NCBI GenBank assembly: GCA_919902735.1
Contig: CAKKRM010000092.1
Span: forward strand, 1 to 49,048
From: Anaerolineales bacterium
GTDB lineage: Bacteria > Chloroflexota > Anaerolineae > Anaerolineales > Villigracilaceae
Direction of reading: 5' to 3'
DNA length: 49,048 nucleotides
Each line of letters begins with the position of its first letter. Position 1 is the stretch's first letter. A program made the translations under genes and the position numbers. Under the pieces are notes generated by a model. That model was not told the origin of the DNA, searched no databases, and saw only the letters and a program-made list of their open reading frames with translations. This document shows, in pieces, positions 26,102-33,702 of this stretch.

Positions 26102-27493
26102 CTACTCTGGGGCTTTTTCCTCTTCACCTTCAGCAGGCGCGGCTTCTTCCTTCGTCTCTTCTTCTTTCAGTTCACTCACAGGCTTGTATTCGCCCATCGC
26201 AATCGACTTGATCATATCCAGCGCCATGCGGGTCATTACACGGCTCGCAGATTCCATGGCAATGGCTTCGCTCAATTGCTTCTGGCCTTTCTTGCCGCCG
26301 CGGACTTTGCTGAAATCCATGCCCTGCATGGCGAGACCGTTGATTGCGTTGTTATATTCGGCATCCAACGCTTCATTATCCAACTGGATTTTTTCCCTGC
26401 GGACAACTTCATCGATCAGCAAACTGCGTTCGAGGCGCTTCTTTGCAACGGGCTTCACTTCATCTTCAATGAATTGCTCGCGTGTGGTACTGCGAACTTT
26501 GAAATAGGTGTCGAGGTCCATACCTTGCTGGCTGAGGCGGTTGGACAAATCCGAAAGCACATGCTCGCCTTCGTGCTCGATGGTGTGCTCGTGATATTTG
26601 ATCGTCGCGCCTTCCTTGATCTTTTCGATCAATTCGACGAAATATTTATCATCGTATTCAGATTGCGAACGTGTTTCCACATCCTTCTTCACGGCTTCCA
26701 TCAGGGCTTCGAGGGTTTCACCAGCCCCGGTCGTCCTGGCGAAATCATCATCAAGGTCTGGCAGGGTCACGCCGCGCACGGTCTTGACGGTGGTTTCGAT
26801 CTCGACGCTTTTGCCTTTCAGTTCTTCCACTTCCCAAGTCTCTGGAAAGTCGTATTTGATGGTTTTGCTCTCGCCAGCCTTCAACCCGAGGAGTTCCTTC
26901 GCGAAACCGTTGTACGGCCATTCCGTGTCGCGGTCTTCACTGCGGACGAAAGTAGCAAAGCCTGTGCGGTTCAATTCGGCGGTTTCAGATTTCACATCCA
27001 CCAAAACGTAATCGCCGATCTCGATGGCGCGTTCCACGTTTTCGGTGGTGGCGTACATCTGGCGCAGTTCTTCGAGAGCCGTATCCACGGCTGCTTGATC
27101 AGGGGCTTGCCATTCATACGGCAGGCGGACGGAGTGATAATCGCCGAGTTCTACTTGCGGGGCAAGCGGCACGCGGAAGGTGAACTTGGGCGGCTCGAGG
27201 CTTTCGATGGATTCGAGTGAGCCAGCCGCGCCGGGGTTCACATCCGCTTCCTTGAGCACGTTGGAATATTCCTGATCGATGAACAGGTCAACGGCCTGCT
27301 CGGTCACTGCGCCTTCGCCATACGTGCGGATGACAACATCATACGGAGCTTTGCCCGGGCGAAACCCGGGGATGTTTCCGCGTGACGCGATTTTCGTCGC
27401 AGCGCGGCGCTTGTAGGTGGTCATTTTGTCTGGTTCCACTTCCACGATCAATTTGACGGAGTGGTCTTCCTGGTATTGTTTTTCGATGTTCAA
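26102..27493 (-). CDS. tig: Trigger factor, ribosome-associated chaperone
   Basis: 463 residues. The N-terminal ribosome-binding domain carries the signature ...NIPGFRPGKAPYDVV (residues about 38-54; the FRK-type GFRPGK motif). A central FKBP-like PPIase domain (about 155-245: IGDYVLVDVKSE, WEVEELKGKSVEIETTVKTVRGVTLPDLDDDF) and a helical C-terminal domain follow. The C-terminus ends in an acidic EEETKEEAAPAEGEEEKAPE stretch. An AAGGAAA SD precedes the ATG. It binds near the ribosome exit tunnel and shields nascent chains. Upstream of clpP on the same strand; tRNA-Leu starts about 105 bases upstream. Confidence 0.96.
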   Translation of the reverse strand: MNIEKQYQEDHSVKLIVEVEPDKMTTYKRRAATKIASRGNIPGFRPGKAPYDVVIRTYGEGAVTEQAVDLFIDQEYSNVLKEADVNPGAAGSLESIESLEPPKFTFRVPLAPQVELGDYHSVRLPYEWQAPDQAAVDTALEELRQMYATTENVERAIEIGDYVLVDVKSETAELNRTGFATFVRSEDRDTEWPYNGFAKELLGLKAGESKTIKYDFPETWEVEELKGKSVEIETTVKTVRGVTLPDLDDDFARTTGAGETLEALMEAVKKDVETRSQSEYDDKYFVELIEKIKEGATIKYHEHTIEHEGEHVLSDLSNRLSQQGMDLDTYFKVRSTTREQFIEDEVKPVAKKRLERSLLIDEVVRREKIQLDNEALDAEYNNAINGLAMQGMDFSKVRGGKKGQKQLSEAIAMESASRVMTRMALDMIKSIAMGEYKPVSELKEEETKEEAAPAEGEEEKAPE

Positions 27494-27598
27494 AGTAATT
27501 TCCTTTTTACGTCATTGCGAGGAGGTGATTTTCCGACGAAGCTACCTTGTTTTACAGGGATTACTGCGCGAAGTGCGCCCGCAATGACGGGGTTGTAG

Positions 27599-27680
27599 TG
27601 AGGATGGTGGGAGTCGAACCCACACGCCTTGCGGCACATGATCCTAAGTCATGCCTGTCTGCCAGTTCCAGCACATCCCC
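27599..27680 (-). tRNA. tRNA-Leu (anticodon UAG)
   Basis: 82 nt without an encoded CCA. The acceptor stem GGGGATG pairs with CATCCTC (one G-U), discriminator A at 27599. The anticodon stem CATGA/TCATG encloses the loop CTTAGGA, so the anticodon is TAG (27644-27646) and reads CUA. The long variable arm (TGCCGCAAGGCGT) and T-arm GTGGG-TTCGACT-CCCAC fit a class II leucine tRNA. The 5' 40 nt (27641-27680) lie inside the 100-bp att repeat, so this half probably came with the integrated element. The gene appears intact and functional. Confidence 0.95.
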
Positions 27681-27740
27681 GGTTTGTGTTTTGGGGTGCA
27701 GCGAGCGGCGAAATTATACCGTAAGGTATGCCGAATTTGT
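27641..27740. repeat. att repeat, tRNA-proximal copy
   Basis: Identical over all 100 bp to 38146-38245. It starts one base past the anticodon loop of the tRNA, covers the tRNA 5' half (27641-27680) and 60 bp upstream including the tRNA's -10 box. The bases directly outside differ (G at 27640 versus T at 38145; G at 27741 versus A at 38246). Confidence 0.95.
27713..27718 (-). promoter_or_regulatory. -10 box of tRNA-Leu promoter, inside the att repeat
   Basis: TATAAT on the minus strand, about 32 bases upstream of the tRNA 5' end. The -35 region falls at the outer boundary of the repeat: after integration the sequence there comes from the element (TTGCCACAAA), while at the other att copy, the presumed original upstream flank, it reads TTTACAAA. 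Confidence 0.6.
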
Positions 27741-27795
27741 GGCAAATGTGGAAAATTACGTCATGTTTGACCATGACAGAAAAGAATAGAAGCGC

Positions 27796-28698
27796 ATGAC
27801 TCGTGAAAAAATTGACGGGCTTGAAACATGGATGACCGCCTTTTTGCGTGACTGTAAAATGCGCGGGTTGTCGGCTTTTACTGTGGAATTTTATCGCGCA
27901 CAACTTCAAATTTTTACTGCCTATTGCAAAGGCGAAAGCGTGACCGAAGTCCTGGACTTGACGCCTGACTTATTGCGCGGCTTTATGCTTGCACTTGAAA
28001 CGAAGGGAAGAAACGCGGGCGGGCGTCATGCGGCTTTTCGTTCTGTGCGTGTCTTCCTGCGATGGTACGAAGCCGAAGCCGAACCCGAAGCCTGGGTGAA
28101 CCCTGTCCGCAAAGTGAAACCGCCAAAGGTGACACACGAAATAATAAAGGGCGTGCCGACCGAAGATATAAAGGCGATGCTTGCGACATGCGGGGATAAC
28201 TTTACGGGTGTGCGTGACCGCGCCTTGTTGCTGTGCTTGCTTGACGCCGGCGCAAGGGCAAGAGAATTTTTAGCGTTGAACCTGGGTGACGTTGACTTTG
28301 TAAGCGGCGCGGTGGACATTCGCAAAGGGAAAGGCGGCAAGAGTCGGACGGTATTTATAGGCAAGCGAAGCCGTAAAGCCTTACGCGCTTATATTCGTTT
28401 GCGAACTGACAACGATTCTGCCTTATGGGTGACAAAGAACGGCGGCCGGCGGCTGGCTGTCCCTTCACTTCGTCAACTGCTTGTAAGGCGTGCCGACCTT
28501 GCCCGCGTGCCTGTTCCATCCCCCCATGACTTCAGGCGAAGTTTTGCGCTTGCACTACTTCGGGCGCATGTGGACATATTCAGTATTCAAAAACTTTTGG
28601 GACATGCCGGGCTTGACGTTCTGCGGCTTTACCTTGCACAAAATACGGATGACATTCGAGAGGCACACGAACGCGCAAGTCCGGCGGATAACCTGTAA
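27796..28698 (+). CDS. Tyrosine recombinase (integrase), first copy
   Basis: 300 residues. N-terminal SAM-like core-binding domain (about 1-105) and a complete catalytic domain with Arg154 (AGARAREF), Lys182 in KGGKSRT, His244 and Arg247 (PHDFRR), His270 (LLGHAG) and the nucleophile Tyr279 nine residues later. XerC/D-like in length, with no separate N-terminal arm-binding domain. It starts 55 bp from the att repeat and points into the element. The ATG overlaps a GCGCATGACTCG motif that recurs near the other att site. It should cut and rejoin at the tRNA-Leu anticodon region or assist the second recombinase. It is different from the recombinase at 37076, not a duplicate. Confidence 0.9.
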   Translation: MTREKIDGLETWMTAFLRDCKMRGLSAFTVEFYRAQLQIFTAYCKGESVTEVLDLTPDLLRGFMLALETKGRNAGGRHAAFRSVRVFLRWYEAEAEPEAWVNPVRKVKPPKVTHEIIKGVPTEDIKAMLATCGDNFTGVRDRALLLCLLDAGARAREFLALNLGDVDFVSGAVDIRKGKGGKSRTVFIGKRSRKALRAYIRLRTDNDSALWVTKNGGRRLAVPSLRQLLVRRADLARVPVPSPHDFRRSFALALLRAHVDIFSIQKLLGHAGLDVLRLYLAQNTDDIREAHERASPADNL

Positions 28699-28780
28699 GA
28701 CTTGCGCGGATCGCATGAGAGAGGGAGTCCTGGGAATAATTTGACATGAATATTTTAAGGCAACCGCACGTCAAATTTAC

Positions 28781-28809
28781 TGGACATCTGTTCTAGTATA
28801 GCGTATAAT
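28781..28809 (+). promoter_or_regulatory. Promoter overlapped by a GGAC-N4-GTTC operator
   Basis: TGGACA (28781-28786), 17-bp spacer, TATAAT (28804-28809). The dyad GGACATCTGTTC (28782-28793, extended CTGGACATCTGTTCTAG) covers the -35 box. It precedes the RHH gene by about 190 bases. Confidence 0.6.
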
Positions 28810-28896
28810 GCAAGATATACAGGGGCAAGAACCACAATTGATATATCTGCTGTTAGCGATAACACAGACTCTTGGAGGAGTACCGCGTAAAAAAAA

Positions 28897-28935
28897 ACTC
28901 TGAAATTAGGACGAATGTTCTAATTCGAGTTTTGG
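28897..28935. promoter_or_regulatory. Second GGAC-N4-GTTC operator within an inverted repeat
   Basis: GGACGAATGTTC at 28909-28920 within ATTAGGACGAATGTTCTAAT. Outer arms AACTC (28896-28900 region) and GAGTT (28927-28931) extend the dyad. It shares GGAC-N4-GTTCTA with the site at 28782. In the untranslated leader of the RHH gene. Confidence 0.5.
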
Positions 28936-28999
28936 AAAATTGCGATTTCCAAGTGTCTGTGTTTTTATTTAACTTTTTTGAAACTTGAAAGGATAACCA

Positions 29000-29191
29000 A
29001 TGACCAAAAAAAGAATACAGAACTCCCCCACAATTGCCATGCGTTTCAATGACGCGGACAAGTCCGCATTACGTCAACTGTCCGCGCGGCTTGGCAAGTC
29101 ACAAACTGAAACCGTGCGCGTCCTGGTACGTGAACGGCTGGCGTCTTACTCACTGGCTGAAAAGTCAAAGACTGCGAGCGTGAAGCAGTAA
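29000..29191 (+). CDS. Small ribbon-helix-helix (CopG-like) DNA-binding protein
   Basis: 63 residues behind a GAAAGGATAACC SD. The pattern TIAMRFNDADKSALRQLSARLGKSQTETVRVLVRE is a ribbon-helix-helix domain: a short strand then two helices, binding DNA as a dimer. Such proteins in plasmids and phages repress their own promoters or control copy number. The long leader upstream (28810-28999) contains an inverted repeat that could be its target. The gene stands ahead of 29243 and the Prim-Pol gene, which it may control. Confidence 0.75.
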   Translation: MTKKRIQNSPTIAMRFNDADKSALRQLSARLGKSQTETVRVLVRERLASYSLAEKSKTASVKQ

Positions 29192-29242
29192 CTTAAATGC
29201 AAAATCCGCCGTGACGCGGACTTTGCGAAGGACAAATAACTA

Positions 29243-29773
29243 ATGGGTAAAAATATTGTAAGTCACAAAAGCAAGAAACGCAAGTATGAAATTCGTGAGG
29301 GTGAATATCCGCTTCGTGTGTTTGGGCGGACGGGGGATATTGTCGGGAAAATTGCAGACCATACGACACATAAAGACGTGTCGGCCAAAACCGCCTTTTT
29401 GAAATACCCCTACCCCGCCATAGCGCACACCATAGAGGCGTTGAAGTACATGCAAGAAATGGGCGTCGTTTATATTGACGTTCTGGACAAGGACAGCGGC
29501 ATACACTACAAAACGACTGTTCAAAAGTATTTTGACGAAGGCGAATATTTTTACGGTGGTGAGAAATGGGGCGAACAATTAAAACTTGCCTTGCCAAACT
29601 TTACACAGACGCGCGATCCTGAATTTATTACAAGCCACACGGACGCCCTGGCTTATTCTGCGACAAGTGACACGAATGACGTAATGCCTTTGAGTTATGT
29701 TAGCCGTGCGCCCGTTGGAGTGACGTACACAAAAGGCGTCAAGCAGCTGGGATTATTCGGGGATGGTGAATGA
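29243..29773 (+). CDS. Element protein of unknown function upstream of Prim-Pol
   Basis: 176 residues, ATG at 29243 with CGAAGGACAA upstream. Starts with a basic segment (KSKKRKYEIREG). No domain recognised; aromatic and charged residues are spread throughout and there is no membrane segment. Its stop overlaps the Prim-Pol start by 4 bases (ATGA), so the two are probably translationally coupled and the product may work in replication. Confidence 0.6.
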   Translation: MGKNIVSHKSKKRKYEIREGEYPLRVFGRTGDIVGKIADHTTHKDVSAKTAFLKYPYPAIAHTIEALKYMQEMGVVYIDVLDKDSGIHYKTTVQKYFDEGEYFYGGEKWGEQLKLALPNFTQTRDPEFITSHTDALAYSATSDTNDVMPLSYVSRAPVGVTYTKGVKQLGLFGDGE

Positions 29774-31503
29774 TGCAACGTGACCCGATAACCGACACAC
29801 GAAAAGCCTTTGAATTGCACGCGTCTATTATGGCGCGTGCAAGCGAACCTTTGACACATTTACAGGAAAGTGCCATAGACCTATACAGGCGCGGCTTTAA
29901 TACCTTTCCCATTCCACACGCAAGCAAAGAACCGTTTGAAGGAACGTCACTTAAGCGGCTTTATAACTCACGTCCGCATTTATGCGGTGACGGCGTTGAA
30001 CCGTGCCGACATGGTGCGGCTGTTGTGAACTTTGCGAGTCTATTCACGGGACGAAAAAACCTTGCTGTTATGTGCGGCAAGACTTCGGATAACTTGCTGG
30101 GCGTTGACTGTGACACACAAGCAGCTTATGAAACCATCGGCAAAGAACTTGACGCGCTAACCTTGCCATATTGGGCTTTTACTTCCCATCGTGGCGGCTG
30201 TTATTTGTTGCGTGTCATTGAAGACGAAGCGGCGAACGTCACGAAGGCAGCAAGTAAATTTGAAGGCGTTGAACTATGGGGCAATTCGCATTATGTTATT
30301 TTGCCGATGTCTATTCACCCATCGGGGACGGTGTACCGCTGGCGTGGTGACACAGAACCTTCATACCATTACGCAACTGCTTATGAAACCTTGCCCGCTG
30401 TCCGTGTGACCGCGTTGACCTGGCTGGGCGTGACTTTGCTGAAGGATGACAAGCCGAAGCTGTTTGAAATGTTTGGGCTGTCGGCTGAATATTCTGTATT
30501 GTCAAAGCGTGACCGTGAAACGCTGGGGAGCGGCGCAAGCAAGGGGCAACGGAATTCACGCTTGAATGCGGCGGCATGGCACATGAAGCAAAAAGGTTTT
30601 GACTATGGTTTTGTTGAATCCGCCATATTGAACGCGGCGGCAAAGTGTGAACCTGTTTATCGCCCGCGTGAAGCGTTGTCTATGCTGAAAAGCATATTCA
30701 CCACAAGCGAACGCAAGCACGGCGCAACCTTCGACCCTACGAACGAACCAGAGGTAAGAATTCAACGGCTGTATGCCTTCGTCAATTCGTATGACTGGAA
30801 GGCAACCTTCGGACGTAAAGCACGAACGCGGCGGCTTGTCTTCTCTGCTTGCGTTGACCGTTCGGCTATTGAAGGTGAAACTTTCAGAGCGGCTGTTCGT
30901 GAACTTGCTGAAACTGTGAACCGTAATTATTCTTATGTCGGTGTGTGTCTTCGTGACCTTGCGAATAAAGGACTCTTGCGGCTTGCTACTTCATGGACTG
31001 AATCGTCAAGCGGTGCGAATGTTTACGCCTTTGGTGACGCTTTCAAGCACTACTGCGAGAAAAATACAGTAACTACCACTTGCAATACTAATGTATTTTT
31101 CTCGCAGTACGAAAAAAACACGAATACAGACGCTTGGAAGGATGTCTTCGGGCTGAAAGGGCTGGGCGTTGTGGCTGTGGAAGTCCTGAAAGCATTACAG
31201 GCAAAGCAGTACAAAAGCATTTATGCCATAGCGAAGGACACAGGCGCGGCTTATAACAGTGTCAAAGATGCGGTGAAACGACTGATAAAACATAATCTTG
31301 CAATTCATAGCGAAGCCGAAGGGCTGTATTATGCCGAACCTGTGACCGAAGCGGCGTTACTTGCATTGTCCGTGAAGCTGCAAACAAACGGACGCGCTGA
31401 AATGCAACGGATCGCGCACGGCATAGACCGCGAAATATTTATAAACCGTAACTTGTCAGAAGCAATGCAACCGTTCAATGACGTTACAGGCGAAAGGCGG
31501 TGA
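29770..31503 (+). CDS. Prim-Pol (archaeo-eukaryotic primase) replication protein
   Basis: 577 residues. Residues about 30-210 are a bifunctional DNA primase/polymerase N-terminal domain: ESAIDLYRRGFNTFPIP, the metal-binding LLGVDCD, TSHRGG, and ELWGNSHYVILPMSIHPSG. Next comes a helical segment like primase C-terminal domains (GQRNSRLNAAAWHMKQKGF), and winged-helix-like parts in the last 200 residues (AIAKDTGAAYNSVKDAVKRLIKHN). It can make primers and perhaps extend them at a plasmid-type origin. Unlike many such proteins there is no P-loop helicase domain, so a host helicase would be needed. Iteron-like repeats start two bases past the stop. Confidence 0.82.
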   Translation: MMQRDPITDTRKAFELHASIMARASEPLTHLQESAIDLYRRGFNTFPIPHASKEPFEGTSLKRLYNSRPHLCGDGVEPCRHGAAVVNFASLFTGRKNLAVMCGKTSDNLLGVDCDTQAAYETIGKELDALTLPYWAFTSHRGGCYLLRVIEDEAANVTKAASKFEGVELWGNSHYVILPMSIHPSGTVYRWRGDTEPSYHYATAYETLPAVRVTALTWLGVTLLKDDKPKLFEMFGLSAEYSVLSKRDRETLGSGASKGQRNSRLNAAAWHMKQKGFDYGFVESAILNAAAKCEPVYRPREALSMLKSIFTTSERKHGATFDPTNEPEVRIQRLYAFVNSYDWKATFGRKARTRRLVFSACVDRSAIEGETFRAAVRELAETVNRNYSYVGVCLRDLANKGLLRLATSWTESSSGANVYAFGDAFKHYCEKNTVTTTCNTNVFFSQYEKNTNTDAWKDVFGLKGLGVVAVEVLKALQAKQYKSIYAIAKDTGAAYNSVKDAVKRLIKHNLAIHSEAEGLYYAEPVTEAALLALSVKLQTNGRAEMQRIAHGIDREIFINRNLSEAMQPFNDVTGERR

Positions 31504-31504
31504 A

Positions 31505-31605
31505 TTTGTTACGGCTCATGGTATCGCAGTCTCACGACTTTCGTAACAAAAAAACACAGTAACAAAGCGTAACAAACAAGCCGACTTGCCCCGTAACAAG
31601 TCGGC
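31505..31605. other. Iteron-like repeats and hairpin, putative replication origin
   Basis: Four direct copies of GTAACAA(A/G) at 31543, 31559, 31569 and 31593, plus one inverted copy (TTTGTTAC, 31505-31512), in 100 bp. A perfect 9-bp hairpin GCCGACTTG/CAAGTCGGC (31580-31588, 31597-31605) includes the last repeat in its loop. The position directly after the primase gene fits an origin; the hairpin could instead be a terminator. Confidence 0.55.
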
Positions 31606-31621
31606 AAAAGGAAAGGTGAAA

Positions 31622-32011
31622 ATGCAGGAAAATTCTGAAAAAGGCATTACTACAAAACAAGCGAAAGCCATAACCGCGCTGTTGTCAGAACGCACGGCAA
31701 AAGACGCGGCAAAGCGGGCGGGGTGTAGTGAACGGACGCTTTATACCTGGCTGGCTGACAAAGACTTTCGCGCGGCGTTGCGATCCGCTGAAGCTGACAT
31801 GTTAGACACGGTGACGCGGCGGCTGTCGGCTGGGCAAACTCTCGCCCTGGACACGCTCGAAAAACTTATACAGTCGGCGCGGCATGAAAGCACGAAGTTA
31901 ACCGCGTGCGTGTCCTGGCTGAATATGTTTATAAAATACCGTGACATGAAGGATATTGACGAACGCTTGACCGCGCTCGAGGAGGCAATAAATAATGGCA
32001 ACAAAAAATAA
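31622..32011 (+). CDS. Helix-turn-helix protein resembling phage terminase small subunits
   Basis: 129 residues from the ATG at 31622, with AAAGGAAAGGTGAAA upstream. The N-terminal pattern TTKQAKAITALLSERTAKDAAKRAGCSERTLYTWLADKDFRAALRSAE, then helices with TVTRRLSAGQTLALDTLEKLI, matches the HTH-oligomerisation layout of phBC6A51/terminase-small-subunit-like proteins. In phages TerS selects DNA for packaging; satellites carry their own TerS to redirect a helper's terminase. No large terminase subunit is present in the element. A transcription factor or replication accessory role is equally possible. Confidence 0.6.
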   Translation: MQENSEKGITTKQAKAITALLSERTAKDAAKRAGCSERTLYTWLADKDFRAALRSAEADMLDTVTRRLSAGQTLALDTLEKLIQSARHESTKLTACVSWLNMFIKYRDMKDIDERLTALEEAINNGNKK

Positions 32012-32198
32012 AAAGCCTGTGAACGTTATACAATTCTCTGCCAGTGTAGCAAGTATAAAAACGCTTGTTGACGGCGGCATACGAATAACGTTTGACATGC
32101 CCGAAGACGCCATAGCGCAAGCGGCGCAACTTATGGCTTGTAAAAAAGACATGATACCTTTGCGCGTTGAAGTCAAAGCGGATCCGGGGACGGTGTGA
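31995..32198 (+). CDS. Small element protein, unknown
   Basis: 67 residues behind a strong GAGGAGGCAATAAATA SD, overlapping the end of the HTH gene by 17 bases. Mixed alpha/beta pattern (NVIQFSASVASIKTLVDGGIRITFDMPEDAIAQAAQLMACKKDMIPLRVEV). No family recognised. The stop is one base before the next ATG. Confidence 0.6.
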   Translation: MATKNKKPVNVIQFSASVASIKTLVDGGIRITFDMPEDAIAQAAQLMACKKDMIPLRVEVKADPGTV

Positions 32199-32199
32199 C

Positions 32200-32481
32200 A
32201 TGGCAAATAAAAACAGACTTGCACAACTTGAAAGCGTGAAGCGTTTTGACCATGCTGGGGACGTTGCCAAATTGCCCGCGACCGTGCGTTCGTTGGATGA
32301 CGTTCTATCGGTGCTTGACTATTCACTTGTGGAAACCCTACCGCTTGAAAATTCAATTCAGCGTGGGCGTTTACTCGTTGCGATTGCGGGCGCGTTTACC
32401 GAAGCCATAAAGACGGGCGAACTGCAAGAGAGAATCGCGGCGCTTGAAAGCGCATTGAAAAGCAGAGAGGCGACGAAATGA
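32200..32481 (+). CDS. Small helical element protein, unknown
   Basis: 93 residues from the ATG at 32200 (SD GGGGACGG); an in-frame ATG at 32167 lies inside the previous gene. Predicted helical, with a C-terminal stretch ELQERIAALESALKSREATK that looks coiled-coil. The stop overlaps the next start (ATGA). Confidence 0.6.
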   Translation: MANKNRLAQLESVKRFDHAGDVAKLPATVRSLDDVLSVLDYSLVETLPLENSIQRGRLLVAIAGAFTEAIKTGELQERIAALESALKSREATK

Positions 32482-33017
32482 ATATAAATGCAATTCAAAA
32501 ACATTATGACAAACTGACAACCCGCGAACGCTTCGCGCTCATTGTCGCGGCTGGGATGCGCGGGGATGAAGCCGACCGCGCGGCGTTACTGCGAACCGCT
32601 CCCCGCAAGACCTGGAGTATTCCCACAACGAACGGACTGGCAGAGGCGTTCAACTTCCTTTCGATGTTTCATGTCATGGATACATTGAGACTTGAAACGA
32701 ATTTTTATTTTTTGTTGTCTATGGGCGATGAAGAAGACGGGATATTTGAAAAGATGGGAATAACGTCTATGGATGCGCTTGAAAATATCGCCCGTGCAAT
32801 TCTCGCAAACTGTGAAGCGTGGCGCGTGGTGTGTTCTGAATACGGCGTTGACCCCGTGAAAATTCTTGACCCGTTGCCTGGCGCGGATTGTTTAGAACTT
32901 TTGGAGTACATGGTAAAGCGGATGTATGAAAGCGACCCGCTCGAATTGTCCGACCTGCAAGAGACCATCGAAGGATACAGGCGGACAATTGAAACGAAAC
33001 GTAAGGAATGGGAATAA
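32478..33017 (+). CDS. Element protein of 179 residues, unknown
   Basis: The ATG overlaps the preceding stop by 4 bases. Largely helical, with a C-terminal charged helix (LSDLQETIEGYRRTIETKRKEWE). The N-terminus (KHYDKLTTRERFALIVAAGMRGDEADRAALLRTAP) resembles short phage-associated helical proteins found next to terminase or HTH genes. No catalytic motif seen. Last substantial gene before the terminator at 33108. Confidence 0.6.
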   Translation: MNINAIQKHYDKLTTRERFALIVAAGMRGDEADRAALLRTAPRKTWSIPTTNGLAEAFNFLSMFHVMDTLRLETNFYFLLSMGDEEDGIFEKMGITSMDALENIARAILANCEAWRVVCSEYGVDPVKILDPLPGADCLELLEYMVKRMYESDPLELSDLQETIEGYRRTIETKRKEWE

Positions 33018-33033
33018 TGCCGGCTGTGTGACA

Positions 33034-33108
33034 ATGGCAAAAAACATAGAAAAGCATAAACTTTCACACGCACTACGCCCGCACGCGCAAGGGGAGACCG
33101 CAAAATAA
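33034..33108 (+). CDS. Possible 24-residue peptide
   Basis: A short basic ORF (MAKNIEKHKLSHALRPHAQG...) ending at the edge of the terminator hairpin. No convincing SD. Reported because it fills the space between the 179-residue gene and the terminator. Confidence 0.2.
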   Translation: MAKNIEKHKLSHALRPHAQGETAK

Positions 33109-33134
33109 AAAGACGCCTATGACGGGCGTCTTTT
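33108..33134. terminator. Bidirectional intrinsic terminator
   Basis: AAAAGACGCC (33108-33117) pairs with GGCGTCTTTT (33125-33134), with A- and T-tracts on both sides, between the plus-strand operon and the minus-strand repressor gene. Confidence 0.85.
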
Positions 33135-33156
33135 GTTGTGGGTGAGCGGCGGCTGT

Positions 33157-33414
33157 TTACTTTTTCTTTTTGGCGGGCGGCGTTTCGTCTTCGATGTACT
33201 CAAACAAGTCACCTGGCTTGACGTTGAAGTATTGACATACGGCATTTATGACATGCACGTCAAAGCGCGTGACTGTGTTATTCGCCCATGCAAAAAGCGT
33301 CTTCGGCGGTATGCCTGTCTCTTGTGAAACTTCGGCAAGGGGAATATTACGCTTTTCTTGTGCGCGTTTTTCTGCTAACAAAACTCCAAAACGGTTATTG
33401 ACTGTCACGTCCAT
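33157..33414 (-). CDS. XRE/Cro-CI-type repressor
   Basis: 85 residues. NRFGVLLAEKRAQEKRNIPLAEVSQETGIPPKTLFAWANNTVTRFDVHVINAVCQYFNVKPGDLFEYIED is a five-helix Cro/CI-like HTH with the usual 'few residues of core, then DLFEY' ending. The tail is basic (PPAKKKK). The only minus-strand gene of the element. Four copies of an ACACTAA-type motif lie in the divergent control region just upstream, so it is likely to repress its own promoter and the rightward one, as in a lysogeny switch. There is no peptidase (LexA/CI cleavage) domain, so induction would need another mechanism. Confidence 0.82.
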   Translation of the reverse strand: MDVTVNNRFGVLLAEKRAQEKRNIPLAEVSQETGIPPKTLFAWANNTVTRFDVHVINAVCQYFNVKPGDLFEYIEDETPPAKKKK

Positions 33415-33430
33415 ATTTTACTCCATGCGT

Positions 33431-33540
33431 AACGTTAGTGTTACTTTTGTTTTGTAGAATTATACTCTAAAGTGCCTTATAAAACACTAAAGTTTTGTAA
33501 GAATTTACTTATTGCCTATATATTACACTAATGTTATAAT
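33431..33540. promoter_or_regulatory. Divergent promoters with four repressor-operator copies
   Basis: Operators with consensus ACwCTAAnGT: 33431-33442 (inverted, AACGTTAGTGTT), 33464-33473 (ACTCTAAAGT), 33483-33494 (AACACTAAAGTT) and 33524-33535 (TACACTAATGTT). Rightward promoter: TTGCCT (33512-33517), 17-bp spacer, TATAAT (33535-33540), overlapped by the fourth site. Leftward -10: TATAAT on the minus strand at 33464-33459, overlapped by the second site. Confidence 0.7.
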
Positions 33541-33702
33541 TCAGGCAGTAAAGTAATTCCGAACCTTACCAACCGAATAACCGTTCACCCCGTAACCCGC
33601 GTGACTTAAAGCGCGGCGATGGTGACACGGTGAGGGAAGCGCGGGGGCAATAGCGCAAAGACTAACAAAAACTAACATATTCAAAACTTGGAGGAAAAGA
33701 CC

